DNA from: Saccharibacillus alkalitolerans
GTDB taxonomy: Bacteria; Bacillota; Bacilli; Paenibacillales; Paenibacillaceae
DNA: 64,000 nt
Direction: 5' to 3'
Assembly (NCBI RefSeq): GCF_011090185.1
Contig: NZ_JAAFGS010000004.1
Span: 641,608 to 705,607 of the forward strand
Part shown: in pieces, positions 42,402-51,670 of the stretch
Position numbering within the stretch: the first letter of the stretch is position 1
Layout of the letters: each line of letters opens with the position of its first letter
Notes under the pieces: model-generated
Seen by the model: the letters and a program-made list of their open reading frames with translations, nothing else
The model's database searches: none
What the model was told of the DNA's origin: nothing
Made by a program: the position numbers and the translations under genes

Positions 42402-43155
42402 CGATGATCACTTCCTTTGCCAGCTCCATATAAACTTCCGCTCCCTTGGATCGGGGATCGTACGTCATAATCGTCTGGCCGTGCGAAGGCGCTTCGCTTA
42501 AACGCACGTTTCGCGGAATAATGGTGCCGTACACTTTATCCTGAAAGTACTTCTTCACTTCTTCGATCACTTGAATACCGAGATTCGTCCGCGCGTCCAA
42601 CATCGTTAGCAGAACGCCTTCGATCTGGAGCTCCGTATTCAAGTGCTTTTGAACAAGGCGTACCGTATTAAGAAGTTGGCTCAGCCCTTCCAGCGCGTAA
42701 TATTCGCACTGAATCGGGATAATCACCGAGTCGGCGGCCGTCAGCGAGTTGATGGTCAGAATGCCCAGGGAAGGCGGGCAATCGATGAGGATATAATCGT
42801 AGTCTTTCTTGACCAGGTGAATATTTTTCTTAAGCCGAAGTTCCCGGGAAACGACCGGCACCAGCTCGATCTCCGCTCCGGCCAATTGAATGGTGGCGGG
42901 GATAACGTCCAGTCCTTCGATATGCGTCGGCACGATCGCTTCCTTCGGGTGGACTTCATTAATGAGAATGTCGTAAATGCAGTGCTCCACATCGGCTTTA
43001 TTGATGCCGACGCCGCTCGTCGTGTTGCCCTGCGGATCGATGTCGATCAGCAGTACGCGCTTGCCGAGCTTGGCCAGACCGGCGCTCAGGTTAACGGATG
43101 TCGTCGTCTTTCCGACGCCGCCTTTCTGGTTGGCGATTGCAATGATTTTGGACAA
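42394..43155 (-). CDS. parA: Chromosome-partitioning ATPase ParA (Soj)
   Basis: A 253-residue P-loop ATPase with the deviant Walker A KGGVGKTTTSVNL, the A' motif DIDPQGNTTSG and Walker B DYILIDCPPSLG. It acts with ParB in origin segregation and as a regulator of DnaA. The start codon is TTG at 43155, with GAGGTGA upstream; the mature start reads SKIIAIANQKGGVG. It overlaps parB by eight bases. Confidence 0.97.
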   Translation of the reverse strand: MSKIIAIANQKGGVGKTTTSVNLSAGLAKLGKRVLLIDIDPQGNTTSGVGINKADVEHCIYDILINEVHPKEAIVPTHIEGLDVIPATIQLAGAEIELVPVVSRELRLKKNIHLVKKDYDYILIDCPPSLGILTINSLTAADSVIIPIQCEYYALEGLSQLLNTVRLVQKHLNTELQIEGVLLTMLDARTNLGIQVIEEVKKYFQDKVYGTIIPRNVRLSEAPSHGQTIMTYDPRSKGAEVYMELAKEVIIDE

Positions 43156-43189
43156 TCGGATTCACCTCGGTTGGCATAGGTTGGGCCTG

Positions 43190-44008
43190 TCAGGACTTCT
43201 TTGGAATCCGAATCACGATTTCGTAGTGATCCCCCTGGTCGGCTTCCGTCGTTTGGATATCCATTCCCGATCCCGACACCATATCGATGGAGTGACGGAT
43301 CGTGTTCAATGCCAGCCGGACGTCTTTCGTGTACGAAACGCGCTTCGACTTTTTCACCTGCACCGCTTCCTTGTAAAAGGCGACTCTCGCTTCCGTCTGC
43401 TTCACGTTCAGCTCTTTGTCGATGATCTCTTTCATCACCTTAAGTTGAAGTTCTTCGCCGTTCAGCGAGAGCAGTGCCCTTGCATGGCGTTCGGTGATCT
43501 TCCGCTCCATCAGCCCCCGCTTCACTTCCTCGGGAAGCTGAAGCAGGCGCAGTTTGTTGGCGATTGTCGACTGGCTTTTGCCAAGCCGCTGAGCCAGGCT
43601 TTCCTGGGTCAGCTGATGCAGCTCAAGCAGTTTTGCGTAAGCCGCCGCCTCTTCGATCGCCGTCAGCCCTTCGCGCTGCAGATTTTCGATCAGGGCGATC
43701 GAAGCCGCCTGAGAATCGTTAAACTCGCGCACGATGGCAGGCACCGCTGTCATGCCCAGTTTGCGTACGGCGCGCCAACGGCGCTCGCCGGCGATGATCT
43801 CGTACTTTCCGCCGCGCACGCGGACCACGATCGGCTGAATGACGCCGTGCGTCCGGATCGTCTGGCACAATTCCTCGATTTTTTCTTCATCGAAGATCGT
43901 TCTCGGCTGATAGGGGCTGCCGACCACTTCGTCGACCGGAATCTGTTTGACTTCGTCGCCGGTCGAGCGTTCCGTCAGCCCGAATAATTTCGAAAATTGC
44001 TCTTTCAT
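43190..44008 (-). CDS. noc: Nucleoid occlusion protein Noc (ParB paralogue)
   Basis: A 272-residue ParB-family protein with a CTP-binding N-domain (YQPRTIF and GERRWRAV) and a HTH (QRLGKSQSTIANKLRLLQLPEEVKRGLM). It begins MKEQFSKLFGL, an amphipathic helix like that which ties Bacillus Noc to the membrane. I choose the Met at 44008 by homology; an ATG three codons upstream has a badly spaced ribosome site. Noc blocks septation over the nucleoid by binding Noc sites. It lies between rsmG and parA, as in Bacillus. Confidence 0.95.
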   Translation of the reverse strand: MKEQFSKLFGLTERSTGDEVKQIPVDEVVGSPYQPRTIFDEEKIEELCQTIRTHGVIQPIVVRVRGGKYEIIAGERRWRAVRKLGMTAVPAIVREFNDSQAASIALIENLQREGLTAIEEAAAYAKLLELHQLTQESLAQRLGKSQSTIANKLRLLQLPEEVKRGLMERKITERHARALLSLNGEELQLKVMKEIIDKELNVKQTEARVAFYKEAVQVKKSKRVSYTKDVRLALNTIRHSIDMVSGSGMDIQTTEADQGDHYEIVIRIPKKS

Positions 44009-44351
44009 TCCGAACATGACCACCTATTCCGGGAAGGAGGCAAGGCAGCGCCGTCCTTCTCGAGAAATTTCAACTCCCGGCTTTGCCCGGCGTGCCGACT
44101 CGGCAAACTCCCGCCGCCGCTGCATTCCCCCCGCGTTTTCGGCGTCTGTTCTTTTTTGCCTGCGACCATCGCCTGCCAAGCCTGTTCTTGCAGCCCTATG
44201 CAGCGTGTCTCTGTTTTCGTGTAAGCTCATTCGTCCGTGCCCGTAAACCCAAAAAAAGTCTGCGGGCAGACAATTTCAGTTTATCACTTTTCCCCCGCGA
44301 ATCCTATCCTGAAATCGGCTCCCCGGCCTTCACTCCCTTATCCAGAGCAGC
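44009..44351. other. Spacer between noc and the rsmG terminator
   Basis: No gene with support. It should hold the noc-parA-parB promoter. I see no confident hexamers. The stretch is moderately GC-rich and shows short plus-strand frames that are not plausible genes. Confidence 0.45.
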
Positions 44352-44383
44352 AAAAAAGCGCCGCCCTTGGGCGGCGCTTTTTT
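44352..44383. terminator. Terminator of the mnmE-mnmG-rsmG operon
   Basis: A6 and T6 flank a GC-rich stem with a 4-base loop, about 50 bases after the rsmG stop on the minus strand. It is symmetrical and can act on both strands. Confidence 0.9.
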
Positions 44384-44408
44384 CGTCCGGTATCGGTGCG
44401 CTCCCCCC

Positions 44409-44424
44409 TGTTCCACGTGAAACA
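44409..44424. other. parS site downstream of rsmG
   Basis: TGTTCCACGTGAAACA is an exact match to the Bacillus parS consensus TGTTNCACGTGAAACA. It lies between the rsmG stop (44431) and its terminator, 2.5 kb from the site in parB. Confidence 0.95.
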
Positions 44425-44430
44425 GAAAGA

Positions 44431-45153
44431 TTAAATCAGCGGCTTTTTCAGAGGTAGTCCGGGATTGCGCGGATACTTGTACGGCGTGATGGCCGTCTTG
44501 GCGACACGAACAACATGACGGTCGGAGTCGTCGAACGGCAGCCGGAACGCCTCGACTCCGACAATCTCGCCGCGCAGTTCGCGCAGACTCTTCTGGGATT
44601 CCGCGATCTCCTCGGCAGGATCCGTCCCCTTCATGGCCGCGAAGACGCCTTCCGGCTTGACGAAAGGCAGGCAGAATTCGTTCAGCACGGCGAGACGCGC
44701 CACGGCACGCGCCGTCACCAGGTCGAACGAATCGCGATATCCGCGCTTGTGTCCCCATTCTTCGGCGCGGCCATGCAGGAACTCGGCGCCTTCGAGCCCC
44801 AAACCTTCGGCCACGGCTTTAAGGAAATTAATCCGCTTGTTCAGCGAATCGATGATGCACAGCCGAAGATGCGGGAAAGCGATCTTCAGCGGCACCCCGG
44901 GAAAACCGGCGCCCGATCCGATGTCCGCGAGATTGCCCACCTTTTTCATATCCACGTAAAAGGCCAGCGTCAGCGAATCGTAAAAGTGCTTTTCGTACAC
45001 CTGCTCCCGCTCGGTAATGCCGGTCAGGTTCATCTTCTCGTTCCATTCGACCAGCAGCTTGTAGTAGGTCTCGAACTGTTCGAGCTGGCGCCCGTCCAAT
45101 TCGATGCCGTGCTTCTTCAGCCGGTCCGTGAAACGCCGTTGGATATCGTCCAT
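44431..45153 (-). CDS. rsmG: 16S rRNA (guanine-527-N7)-methyltransferase RsmG (GidB)
   Basis: A 240-residue methyltransferase with the SAM-binding motif LADIGSGAGFPGVPLKI and the downstream LKAVAEGLGLEGAEFLHGRAEEW. It methylates G527 of 16S rRNA. The start lies two bases after the mnmG stop. Loss of the gene in Bacillus gives low-level streptomycin resistance. Confidence 0.97.
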   Translation of the reverse strand: MDDIQRRFTDRLKKHGIELDGRQLEQFETYYKLLVEWNEKMNLTGITEREQVYEKHFYDSLTLAFYVDMKKVGNLADIGSGAGFPGVPLKIAFPHLRLCIIDSLNKRINFLKAVAEGLGLEGAEFLHGRAEEWGHKRGYRDSFDLVTARAVARLAVLNEFCLPFVKPEGVFAAMKGTDPAEEIAESQKSLRELRGEIVGVEAFRLPFDDSDRHVVRVAKTAITPYKYPRNPGLPLKKPLI

Positions 45154-45155
45154 GC

Positions 45156-47042
45156 TTACCCCCGTGCCGCCGCTACCCGGTTAACCTGTTCCAGGTAAAC
45201 GAGCAGAATCGAAATATCGGCGGGCGTTACGCCGGAAATACGCGAAGCTTGTCCGATCGACAGCGGCCGAATGGAGGCGAGCTTCTGCTTCGCTTCCATC
45301 GCCAGACCGCGCACTTCGTCGTACGCCAGATCTTCCGGAAGCTTCTTTTGTTCCATTTTCTTCAGCCTTTCCACGTGCGCCAGCTGCTTCTCGATGTACC
45401 CGGCATATTTCACCTGGATCTCGACTTGTTCCTTCATTTCTTCGTCCAACTCGATATCCGTCGGAATGATATCTTCGATGTCGGCGTACGTGACTTCGGG
45501 ACGGCGCAGCACGGTAAGCAGGTCCGATCCGTTGTTAATGGTCGCCGACTCGACGCGCTCCAGCATCGGATTCACCTGGTCCGGGTGCACCTTGGCTTTG
45601 CGCAGGCGCTCGATTTCCGCCTCGACTTTGGCTTTCTTGTCGAGGAATGCCGCGTAGCGCTCTTCGGAGATCAGCCCGATTTCGTGACCGATCGGCGTCA
45701 GACGCAGATCCGCGTTATCGTGACGGAGCAGCAGCCGGTATTCGGCGCGGGAAGTCAGCAGCCGGTAAGGCTCGTTGGTGCCCTTGGTGACAAGGTCGTC
45801 GATCAGCACGCCGATATAGCCCTGCGAACGGTCCAGTACGACGCCTTCCTTGCCCTGCGCTTTGCGCGCGGCGTTGATGCCGGCCATAATGCCTTGACCC
45901 GCGGCTTCTTCGTAGCCCGACGTTCCGTTGATCTGTCCGGCGGTGAACAGCCCCGGCAGGTTTTTCGTCTCCAGCGTCGGCCACAGCTGCGTCGGCACCA
46001 TCGCGTCGTATTCGATCGCGTAGCCGTTGCGCATGATTTCGACTTTTTCCATGCCCGCGATCGTGCGCAGCATGCGCAGCTGCACGTCTTCCGGCAGGCT
46101 GGTCGACAGACCCTGCACGTAATATTCGGACGTATTTTTGCCTTCAGGCTCGAGGAAAATCTGATGCTTCGATTTGTCGCTGAAGCGCACAACCTTGTCC
46201 TCGATGGACGGACAGTAGCGCGGGCCGGTTCCTTCGATCAGACCGGAGAACATCGGCGCGCGGTGCAGGTTGTCGTTGATAATCTGATGCGTTTCCGGCG
46301 ACGTATACGTCAGCCAGCACGGCAGCTGTTCGTTGGTCGAACCTTTCGTTTCATAGGAGAAAAACTTCGGCTTGTCGTCGCCGGGCTGAATTTCGGTTTT
46401 GGAAAAATCGATCGTATCCTTATGCACCCGCGGCGGCGTACCTGTCTTGAAACGAACAAGGTTAAAGCCCAGCTCGCGCAGATGTTCGGACAAACGAACG
46501 GACGGCTGCTGGTTGTTCGGACCGCTTTCGTACATCAGTTCGCCCATGATGATCTTGCCGCGCAGGTAGGTTCCGGTCGTCAGCACGACCGACTTGGCCA
46601 TATAGCGCGTTCCCGTTTTGGTGACGACGCCGACGCACTTGCCGTCTTCGACGATCAGCTCTTCCACCATGCCCTGACGCATGGTCAGATTCGGTTCTTT
46701 CTCCATCGTTTCCTTCATCGTATGCTGATAGGAGAACTTGTCCGCCTGCGCGCGCAGCGCATGGACGGCCGGTCCTTTACCGGTGTTCAGCATGCGCATC
46801 TGGATAAACGTCTTATCGATGTTGCGTCCCATTTCGCCGCCGAGCGCATCGATTTCGCGCACGACGTGACCTTTTGCCGGTCCGCCGATCGACGGGTTGC
46901 ACGGCATGAACGCGACCATGTCGAGGTTGATCGTCACCATCAGCGTCTTGCAGCCCATACGGGCCGCGGCGAGCGCCGATTCGACGCCGGCATGTCCGGC
47001 GCCGACGACGATAACGTCGAATTCTCCGCCTGTATATGTCAT
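45156..47042 (-). CDS. mnmG: tRNA uridine-5-carboxymethylaminomethyl modification enzyme MnmG (GidA)
   Basis: A 628-residue flavoprotein. The N-terminal FAD motif reads [21 protein letters not shown], and [13 protein letters not shown] and the TGTYLRG segment follow. The C-terminal helical domain ends near the family's usual length. With MnmE it installs cmnm5U34 in tRNA. I place the start at 47042 ([10 protein letters not shown]), with AAGGAGG upstream; an 87-codon upstream extension is noise. Confidence 0.98.
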   Translation of the reverse strand: MTYTGGEFDVIVVGAGHAGVESALAAARMGCKTLMVTINLDMVAFMPCNPSIGGPAKGHVVREIDALGGEMGRNIDKTFIQMRMLNTGKGPAVHALRAQADKFSYQHTMKETMEKEPNLTMRQGMVEELIVEDGKCVGVVTKTGTRYMAKSVVLTTGTYLRGKIIMGELMYESGPNNQQPSVRLSEHLRELGFNLVRFKTGTPPRVHKDTIDFSKTEIQPGDDKPKFFSYETKGSTNEQLPCWLTYTSPETHQIINDNLHRAPMFSGLIEGTGPRYCPSIEDKVVRFSDKSKHQIFLEPEGKNTSEYYVQGLSTSLPEDVQLRMLRTIAGMEKVEIMRNGYAIEYDAMVPTQLWPTLETKNLPGLFTAGQINGTSGYEEAAGQGIMAGINAARKAQGKEGVVLDRSQGYIGVLIDDLVTKGTNEPYRLLTSRAEYRLLLRHDNADLRLTPIGHEIGLISEERYAAFLDKKAKVEAEIERLRKAKVHPDQVNPMLERVESATINNGSDLLTVLRRPEVTYADIEDIIPTDIELDEEMKEQVEIQVKYAGYIEKQLAHVERLKKMEQKKLPEDLAYDEVRGLAMEAKQKLASIRPLSIGQASRISGVTPADISILLVYLEQVNRVAAARG

Positions 47043-47397
47043 GTGGTTTCCCTCCTTGGGGTGGCTCGCATAAGAGGCTCCGGGCGCAAAAGGTTCCTTC
47101 AATCGCTTTCTGCCTTTGGAATGCCGGATTGGACTCTTGTAAGGAAGCATTCCGAAGACAGGCGCGAACGCTTCGCTTTTCCGGAATCCTTTTGCCCCTT
47201 CGCTCATTTGCTTCGCTTGGTGTGTAAAAGAAAAAGGATGCCGCGTTTCACGGGGAACGCAGCTTAACGACGTAAATATCGGGATTCGAAAAAATCCCTT
47301 CATCTATATAGGGCGAATATGAAGCTGAAAATGCTCGATTCGCTTTTCATTCCGCCAAACATTTCGCTGCCGGCAGGAGCCGGGACTCTGCGCCGGT
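47043..47397. other. Spacer between mnmE and mnmG with a degenerate parS-like palindrome
   Basis: No gene is supported. A plus-strand sequence at about 47243-47259, GTTTCACGGGGAAC in core, resembles parS with central mismatches. A 6-bp hairpin GGGATT/AATCCC with a loop of As lies at about 47281-47298. The spacer likely contains the mnmG promoter, which is not resolved by eye. Confidence 0.45.
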
Positions 47398-48774
47398 TTA
47401 TTTGCCGAGGCAAAACTGCGAGAAGATCTGGTCGATCAGCGAGTCCTGGGCGGTATCGCCGACGATCTCGCCGAGCTGCTCCCACGCCAGTCTTACGTCG
47501 ATCTGGATCATGTCGATCGGCACCATCATCTGCGCGGCTTCGATCGCGTCGTTCAGCGAGCGCTTCGTCTGATGCAGCAGCGCGATGTGGCGCACGTTCG
47601 ACACGTAGGTCAAGTCGGCGCTTTCGAGCTTGCCTTCGAAGAACAGCGACGAGATCGCCGCTTCGAGCCGGTCGACGCCTTCGCCCTCTTTAACGGTCAT
47701 CGGCACGATCAGCTCTTCTTTGTAGAACTGCCGCACTTTTTCCGACTCGATTTTTTGCGGCAGGTCCATTTTATTCATAATGACGATCGATTGTCTACCG
47801 CGGATCTGCTCCATCAGCTGCAGTTCTTCTTCGTTCAGTTCTTCGCCGCCGTTCAATACGAGCAGAATCAGGTCCGCTTCGTTCAGCGCGGTGCGGGAAC
47901 GCTCGACTCCGATCTTTTCGACCACGTCGAGCGTCTCGCGGATACCTGCGGTATCGAGCAGCTTCAGCGGAATATTGTTGATCGTAATGAATTCTTCGAT
48001 CACGTCGCGGGTCGTGCCCGGAATATCGGTGACGATTGCCCGGTTCTGGCCGGACAAAGCATTGAGCAGCGACGACTTGCCCACGTTCGGACGGCCGACG
48101 ATCGCCGTGGTGATGCCTTCGCGCAGGATTTTGCCCTGGTTCGACGTCTTCAGCAGACGCTCGACTTCCTCGAGCACGGCGCCGCATTTTTCCTGAATGA
48201 ACAGCGAAGTCAGCGATTCCACGTCATGCTCGGGGTAGTCGATATTGACCTCGATATGCGCCAGCGTCTCGATCAGCGTCTGCCGCAGCTGCCCGATGCG
48301 CTTGGACAGGTCGCCTTCGACCTGTTTGAACGCGACGGAGAACGCTTTGTCCGACTTGGAACGGATCAAGTCGATGACTCCTTCCGCCTGAGACAGATCG
48401 ATCCGGCCGTTCAGGAAGGCGCGTTTCGTGAACTCGCCCGGCTCGGCCAGACGAATGCGCTGCTTCAGCAGCAGCTCCATGATGCGCCGCACCGATACGA
48501 CGCCGCCGTGGGCGCTGATTTCCACGACGTCTTCCGTCGTAAACGACTTCGGCGCGCGCATCAAGGTTACCAACACCTCTTCAAGCTTTTCCGCTGTATC
48601 GGGATCGACAATGAATCCGTAATGCACCGTATGGGTCGCCGCTTCGGTCAGCGGAGTCCCGCTGCGGAACAACCGGCTTACTTCGGTGACGGCTTCGGGG
48701 CCGCTGACGCGAATAACGGCAATACCGCCTTCGCCCACGGCCGTGGAAATGGCCGCAATCGTATCGCTAATCAT
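47398..48774 (-). CDS. mnmE: tRNA modification GTPase MnmE (TrmE)
   Basis: A 458-residue protein: an N-terminal folate-binding domain ([25 protein letters not shown]), a helical domain and an inserted G domain with [22 protein letters not shown] and NKMD. The C-terminal tip is CLGK, with the family's catalytic Cys. It partners MnmG in U34 modification. The start at 48774 has GAGGAAG upstream; the upstream 17 codons are not homologous. Confidence 0.98.
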   Translation of the reverse strand: MISDTIAAISTAVGEGGIAVIRVSGPEAVTEVSRLFRSGTPLTEAATHTVHYGFIVDPDTAEKLEEVLVTLMRAPKSFTTEDVVEISAHGGVVSVRRIMELLLKQRIRLAEPGEFTKRAFLNGRIDLSQAEGVIDLIRSKSDKAFSVAFKQVEGDLSKRIGQLRQTLIETLAHIEVNIDYPEHDVESLTSLFIQEKCGAVLEEVERLLKTSNQGKILREGITTAIVGRPNVGKSSLLNALSGQNRAIVTDIPGTTRDVIEEFITINNIPLKLLDTAGIRETLDVVEKIGVERSRTALNEADLILLVLNGGEELNEEELQLMEQIRGRQSIVIMNKMDLPQKIESEKVRQFYKEELIVPMTVKEGEGVDRLEAAISSLFFEGKLESADLTYVSNVRHIALLHQTKRSLNDAIEAAQMMVPIDMIQIDVRLAWEQLGEIVGDTAQDSLIDQIFSQFCLGK

Positions 48775-48965
48775 GAAGTTCTTCCTCGCTTTCCTCGGAG
48801 CGCGGATTTGCGTTCCTATATACAAGAAGAAACGGCAGCACCGGGGGCTTCAGCCCGACCGGTGCCCGTTTCCTTCGAATTCGATGTTCTGCCGGCTCCG
48901 CAAACGGCAGAGGCCCCCTTCGCCGCATGGGCAAAGAGGGCGCTCGCCTGCCGAAAGCTTTCGGC
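48775..48965. other. Spacer between jag and mnmE
   Basis: A GC-rich spacer of 191 bases with no gene. I see repeats of GGGC/GCCC type but no clean terminator. Confidence 0.4.
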
Positions 48966-49862
48966 TTATTTGAGCGTGATGACGACGCGCCGGTTGGGCT
49001 CTTCGCCCCGGCTGCCCGTCTCGACTTTGGGATGATTCTGAAGCCGGGCATGAATGACTTTCCGCTCCTGCGGAGGCATGGGCTCCAGCACGACTTCCTT
49101 GCGCGTACGGACGACGCGCTCGGCCAGCCTGTCGGCCAATTCTTCCAGCGTCTTCGCGCGGCGCCGGCGGAAGTTCTCCGCATCCAGCGTCAGGCGAACG
49201 AATTTGTCCGAATCCCGGTTGGCGACGACGCCGGCGAGCAGCTGCAGCGCGTCGAGCGTCTGACCCCGGCGGCCGATCAGCATGCCGAGCTCGGGCCCGG
49301 AAATGTCGAGCAGCCCGCCGTCGCGGTTTTTGCGAATATCGACCTCGACTTCGAGCCCCATCGCTGCGGCAACGTCGCGGATAAAGTCCGCCGCTTCGCG
49401 ATAGCGTTCGTCCGGACGGATACCGGAAGATTCAGGCGAAACTTCCGCCGTCTCCGAAGGCTCCGCTTCCATCGGAGCGGGAGCGGCCGGGTTGGGCCGT
49501 TCTCGGCGAGGCGCGTTCTCCCCGCCCGCAGATTTCGGAGCGGACGGAGCAGGCGCCGCCGGGTTCGGACGTTCTCTCCTCGGCGGCTGGTCTTCGAACT
49601 CGGCCTCCGAGGGAACCGCTATCGGTACTCCCGCTTCTTCACTTTCGGCGGAAGGCGGGACAGGCGCGTCCGGGATCCGGCTCGATCGGATCAGCGTGAG
49701 TTCGACTTTGGCTTTCCGGCTGCCGAACAGGCCGAGAAACCCTTTCGAAGGATGCTCCAGCACATTGACCTCGACACGGTCCCTGGTCACGCCAAGCTGC
49801 GCCAGTCCCTGCGCTATCGCTTCGTCCACCGTCTTTCCCACAGCCGTCACTTTGCTCGTCAT
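48966..49862 (-). CDS. jag: Jag/KhpB RNA-binding protein
   Basis: A 298-residue protein with a Jag_N domain (1-52; KGFLGLFGSRKAKVEL), a low-complexity Pro/Ala/Glu linker (about 55-150), a KH domain (about 155-225; GMLIGRRGQTLDALQ) and a C-terminal R3H domain (about 230-298; ERKVIHARLQ). KhpB with KhpA binds small RNAs and mRNAs and affects cell division. The linker contains two copies of RRERPNPAAPAP. It follows yidC by about 80 bases. Confidence 0.95.
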   Translation of the reverse strand: MTSKVTAVGKTVDEAIAQGLAQLGVTRDRVEVNVLEHPSKGFLGLFGSRKAKVELTLIRSSRIPDAPVPPSAESEEAGVPIAVPSEAEFEDQPPRRERPNPAAPAPSAPKSAGGENAPRRERPNPAAPAPMEAEPSETAEVSPESSGIRPDERYREAADFIRDVAAAMGLEVEVDIRKNRDGGLLDISGPELGMLIGRRGQTLDALQLLAGVVANRDSDKFVRLTLDAENFRRRRAKTLEELADRLAERVVRTRKEVVLEPMPPQERKVIHARLQNHPKVETGSRGEEPNRRVVITLK

Positions 49863-49944
49863 CGGATCCGCGCCCCCTTGTGTTCACGCTTCGTCTTTTG
49901 CACATGCTCGTTATTCAGCTATCCCTTGGATCTTTATTTCAACA

Positions 49945-50838
49945 TCAACGCTTTTTCTTTTTCTTTTTGCGGCTCGCGACCGGGCCTGCGCCCTTCGCCA
50001 GGCTTACGCCGCCGCCGGAAGTGCCGTTTTTGCCTGCCGGCTTCGTTCCGCCCTGCTGGGCGATAACCGCAGCCGCGGCTTTCGTGTCATTGTTGCGGTA
50101 CAGGAAGAAGTTCTGCACGATCGTGTAGACGTTACTCATTGCCCAGTACAGCGGGAGGGCGGATGGGAACTGATAACCCATGAAGAAGATCAGGATCGGA
50201 TACACGAACAGCATGAACTGCATCGGGCCCTGCTGCTGCGCCGGGTTCTGGCGCATCATCAACCAGGTCTGCAGGAACGTGGTCGCCGCCGCGAACAGCG
50301 TAAGCGGAATGTCCGGCTTCCCGAGCTGCATCCACAGGAAGGAATGCTGCGCCAGTTCGCTGTTATAGATGATAGCGTTATAAAGCGCGATGAAAATCGG
50401 CATCTGAACGATAAGAGGCAGACAGCCTGCTGCCGGATTGACTTTGTTTTCCTGGAACAGACGCATCTGCTCCTGCTGCATGCGCTGCGGATCGTCCTTG
50501 TACTGCTCTCTCAGCTTCTGCATTTCCGGCTGGATCGCCTGCATCGCTTTGGAACTCTTCACCGACTTGATGGTCAGCGGCAGGATCAGCGTACGAACGA
50601 TCAGCACGAGCAGAAGGACCGCGAAGCCGTATTCGCCTCCGAACCATTTGGCGAACGTATCGAGCGCGAGCGAGAACCAGTACACCACGTTGCTGCGCCA
50701 GAAGCTTCCGCTGTTTTTCAAATCTTCCGTCGTGTGCAGCGCCGTATTGGTCGGCGTACAGCCCGCAAGGACGGCAATCAGCAGGACCGCGGCGATAACG
50801 AACAGCCACTTGCCTCTGCGTTTGAACAATTGAGACAC
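49945..50838 (-). CDS. yidC: YidC/OxaA/SpoIIIJ membrane protein insertase
   Basis: A 297-residue lipoprotein: signal peptide with lipobox LAGC near residue 24, then five transmembrane segments with the 60KD_IMP core (QMPIFIALYNAI, LQTWLMMRQNP) and a Lys-rich cytoplasmic tail. It inserts membrane proteins, alone or with Sec. I choose the GTG at 50838 (SQLFKRRGK) because AGAGGGG lies at the right spacing. It follows rnpA, the conserved order; yidD is not between them. Confidence 0.95.
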   Translation of the reverse strand: MSQLFKRRGKWLFVIAAVLLIAVLAGCTPTNTALHTTEDLKNSGSFWRSNVVYWFSLALDTFAKWFGGEYGFAVLLLVLIVRTLILPLTIKSVKSSKAMQAIQPEMQKLREQYKDDPQRMQQEQMRLFQENKVNPAAGCLPLIVQMPIFIALYNAIIYNSELAQHSFLWMQLGKPDIPLTLFAAATTFLQTWLMMRQNPAQQQGPMQFMLFVYPILIFFMGYQFPSALPLYWAMSNVYTIVQNFFLYRNNDTKAAAAVIAQQGGTKPAGKNGTSGGGVSLAKGAGPVASRKKKKKKR

Positions 50839-50978
50839 TTGATAACCCCTCTCTTGACCTTCATGTTCCTGCACTCCCGTAGGTCGAACCGTTGGCAGTT
50901 GTGAAAATCATACCATAATTGCCACGCCATTTGAAACGCAAAAAAGCGCTTCACCTGCGTATCCTGCCAGGCCGGACG

Positions 50979-51329
50979 TCAGCGTCCCTTGCGCTTGAGC
51001 AGCGAGGATTTGCGAAGCACGTGCAGCACGCTCTTCTCCAGCTCCTTGTACTCCAGGTCGAGCGCGCCCTTGCGGACGATAAATACGAGATCGACATGGT
51101 CGACGATTTCGTCGGCGTGATGCCGGACGATTTCTTTCATCAGACGACGCATTCGGTTGCGGACGACGGCGTTGCCCACTTTTTTGCTGACCGATACGCC
51201 CATGCGAAACCGCTCGACGTCCCGTTTATGGAACCAGTAAAGGACCAACTGCCGGTTCGCGAAAGACTTGCCGTGACGGTATACGCGGGTAAATTCGGCA
51301 CGGTTCCGTAATCGTAGCTTTTTCTGCAC
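50979..51329 (-). CDS. rnpA: Ribonuclease P protein component RnpA
   Basis: A 116-residue basic protein with the RNR motif GNAVVRNRMRRLMKE and the family start QKKLRLRNRAEFTRVYRHG. It helps the RNase P RNA process pre-tRNA 5' ends. Two starts are possible: GTG at 51329 or ATG at 51350. I prefer the GTG by homology; AAGGGG lies 12 bases upstream, which is long. The ATG has no ribosome site because it lies directly after the rpmH terminator. Confidence 0.9.
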   Translation of the reverse strand: MQKKLRLRNRAEFTRVYRHGKSFANRQLVLYWFHKRDVERFRMGVSVSKKVGNAVVRNRMRRLMKEIVRHHADEIVDHVDLVFIVRKGALDLEYKELEKSVLHVLRKSSLLKRKGR

Positions 51330-51355
51330 CTTTTCTCGCGTCCCCTTCATTTAAG

Positions 51356-51382
51356 AAAAAAAGACCACCCCCAGGTGGTCTT
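51356..51382 (-). terminator. Terminator/attenuator between rpmH and rnpA
   Basis: AAGACCACC (51361-51369) pairs with GGTGGTCTT (51374-51382) around a 4-base loop, and T7 follows on the minus strand. It sits 18 bases after the rpmH stop and just before rnpA, so it should reduce rnpA relative to L34. Confidence 0.88.
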
Positions 51383-51399
51383 CGCTCATGTGCTTGAAC

Positions 51400-51534
51400 T
51401 TAAGCGCTCAGCACTTTTCTGCCTTTGAGACGACGAGCAGCCAGCACCTTGCGGCCGTTTTTCGTGCTCATTCTTTTACGGAATCCATGCACCTTTTTGC
51501 GCTTTCTGGTGTTTGGTTTGAAAGTAGGACCCAT
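51400..51534 (-). CDS. rpmH: 50S ribosomal protein L34
   Basis: A 44-residue protein, [20 protein letters not shown] followed by a Lys/Arg-rich C-terminus ending KVLSA. It is the classic marker gene next to dnaA. AAAGGAGGTG precedes the ATG at 51534. Length is standard for Firmicutes. Confidence 0.98.
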   Translation of the reverse strand: MGPTFKPNTRKRKKVHGFRKRMSTKNGRKVLAARRLKGRKVLSA

Positions 51535-51641
51535 GACAATAGCACCTCCTTTAACAGGTAGTACAGGTTTTGCAAAATCGCTAAACCAATATAATAATTA
51601 CACACATTCGTTCTTCTTCTTCGCAGAACATGCCTTATATC

Positions 51642-51670
51642 ATTTAATCACGCGTTTCCAGCAAAGTCAA
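51642..51670 (-). promoter_or_regulatory. Candidate rpmH promoter
   Basis: On the minus strand TTGACT (51665-51670) and TTAAAT (51642-51647) are 17 bases apart, upstream of rpmH by about 110 bases. The -35 is good and the -10 matches four of six. Confidence 0.5.

Noticed and set aside
44009..44240. A small gene between noc and rsmG
   Set aside because: Several overlapping short frames on both strands, none with a ribosome site or consistent codon bias.
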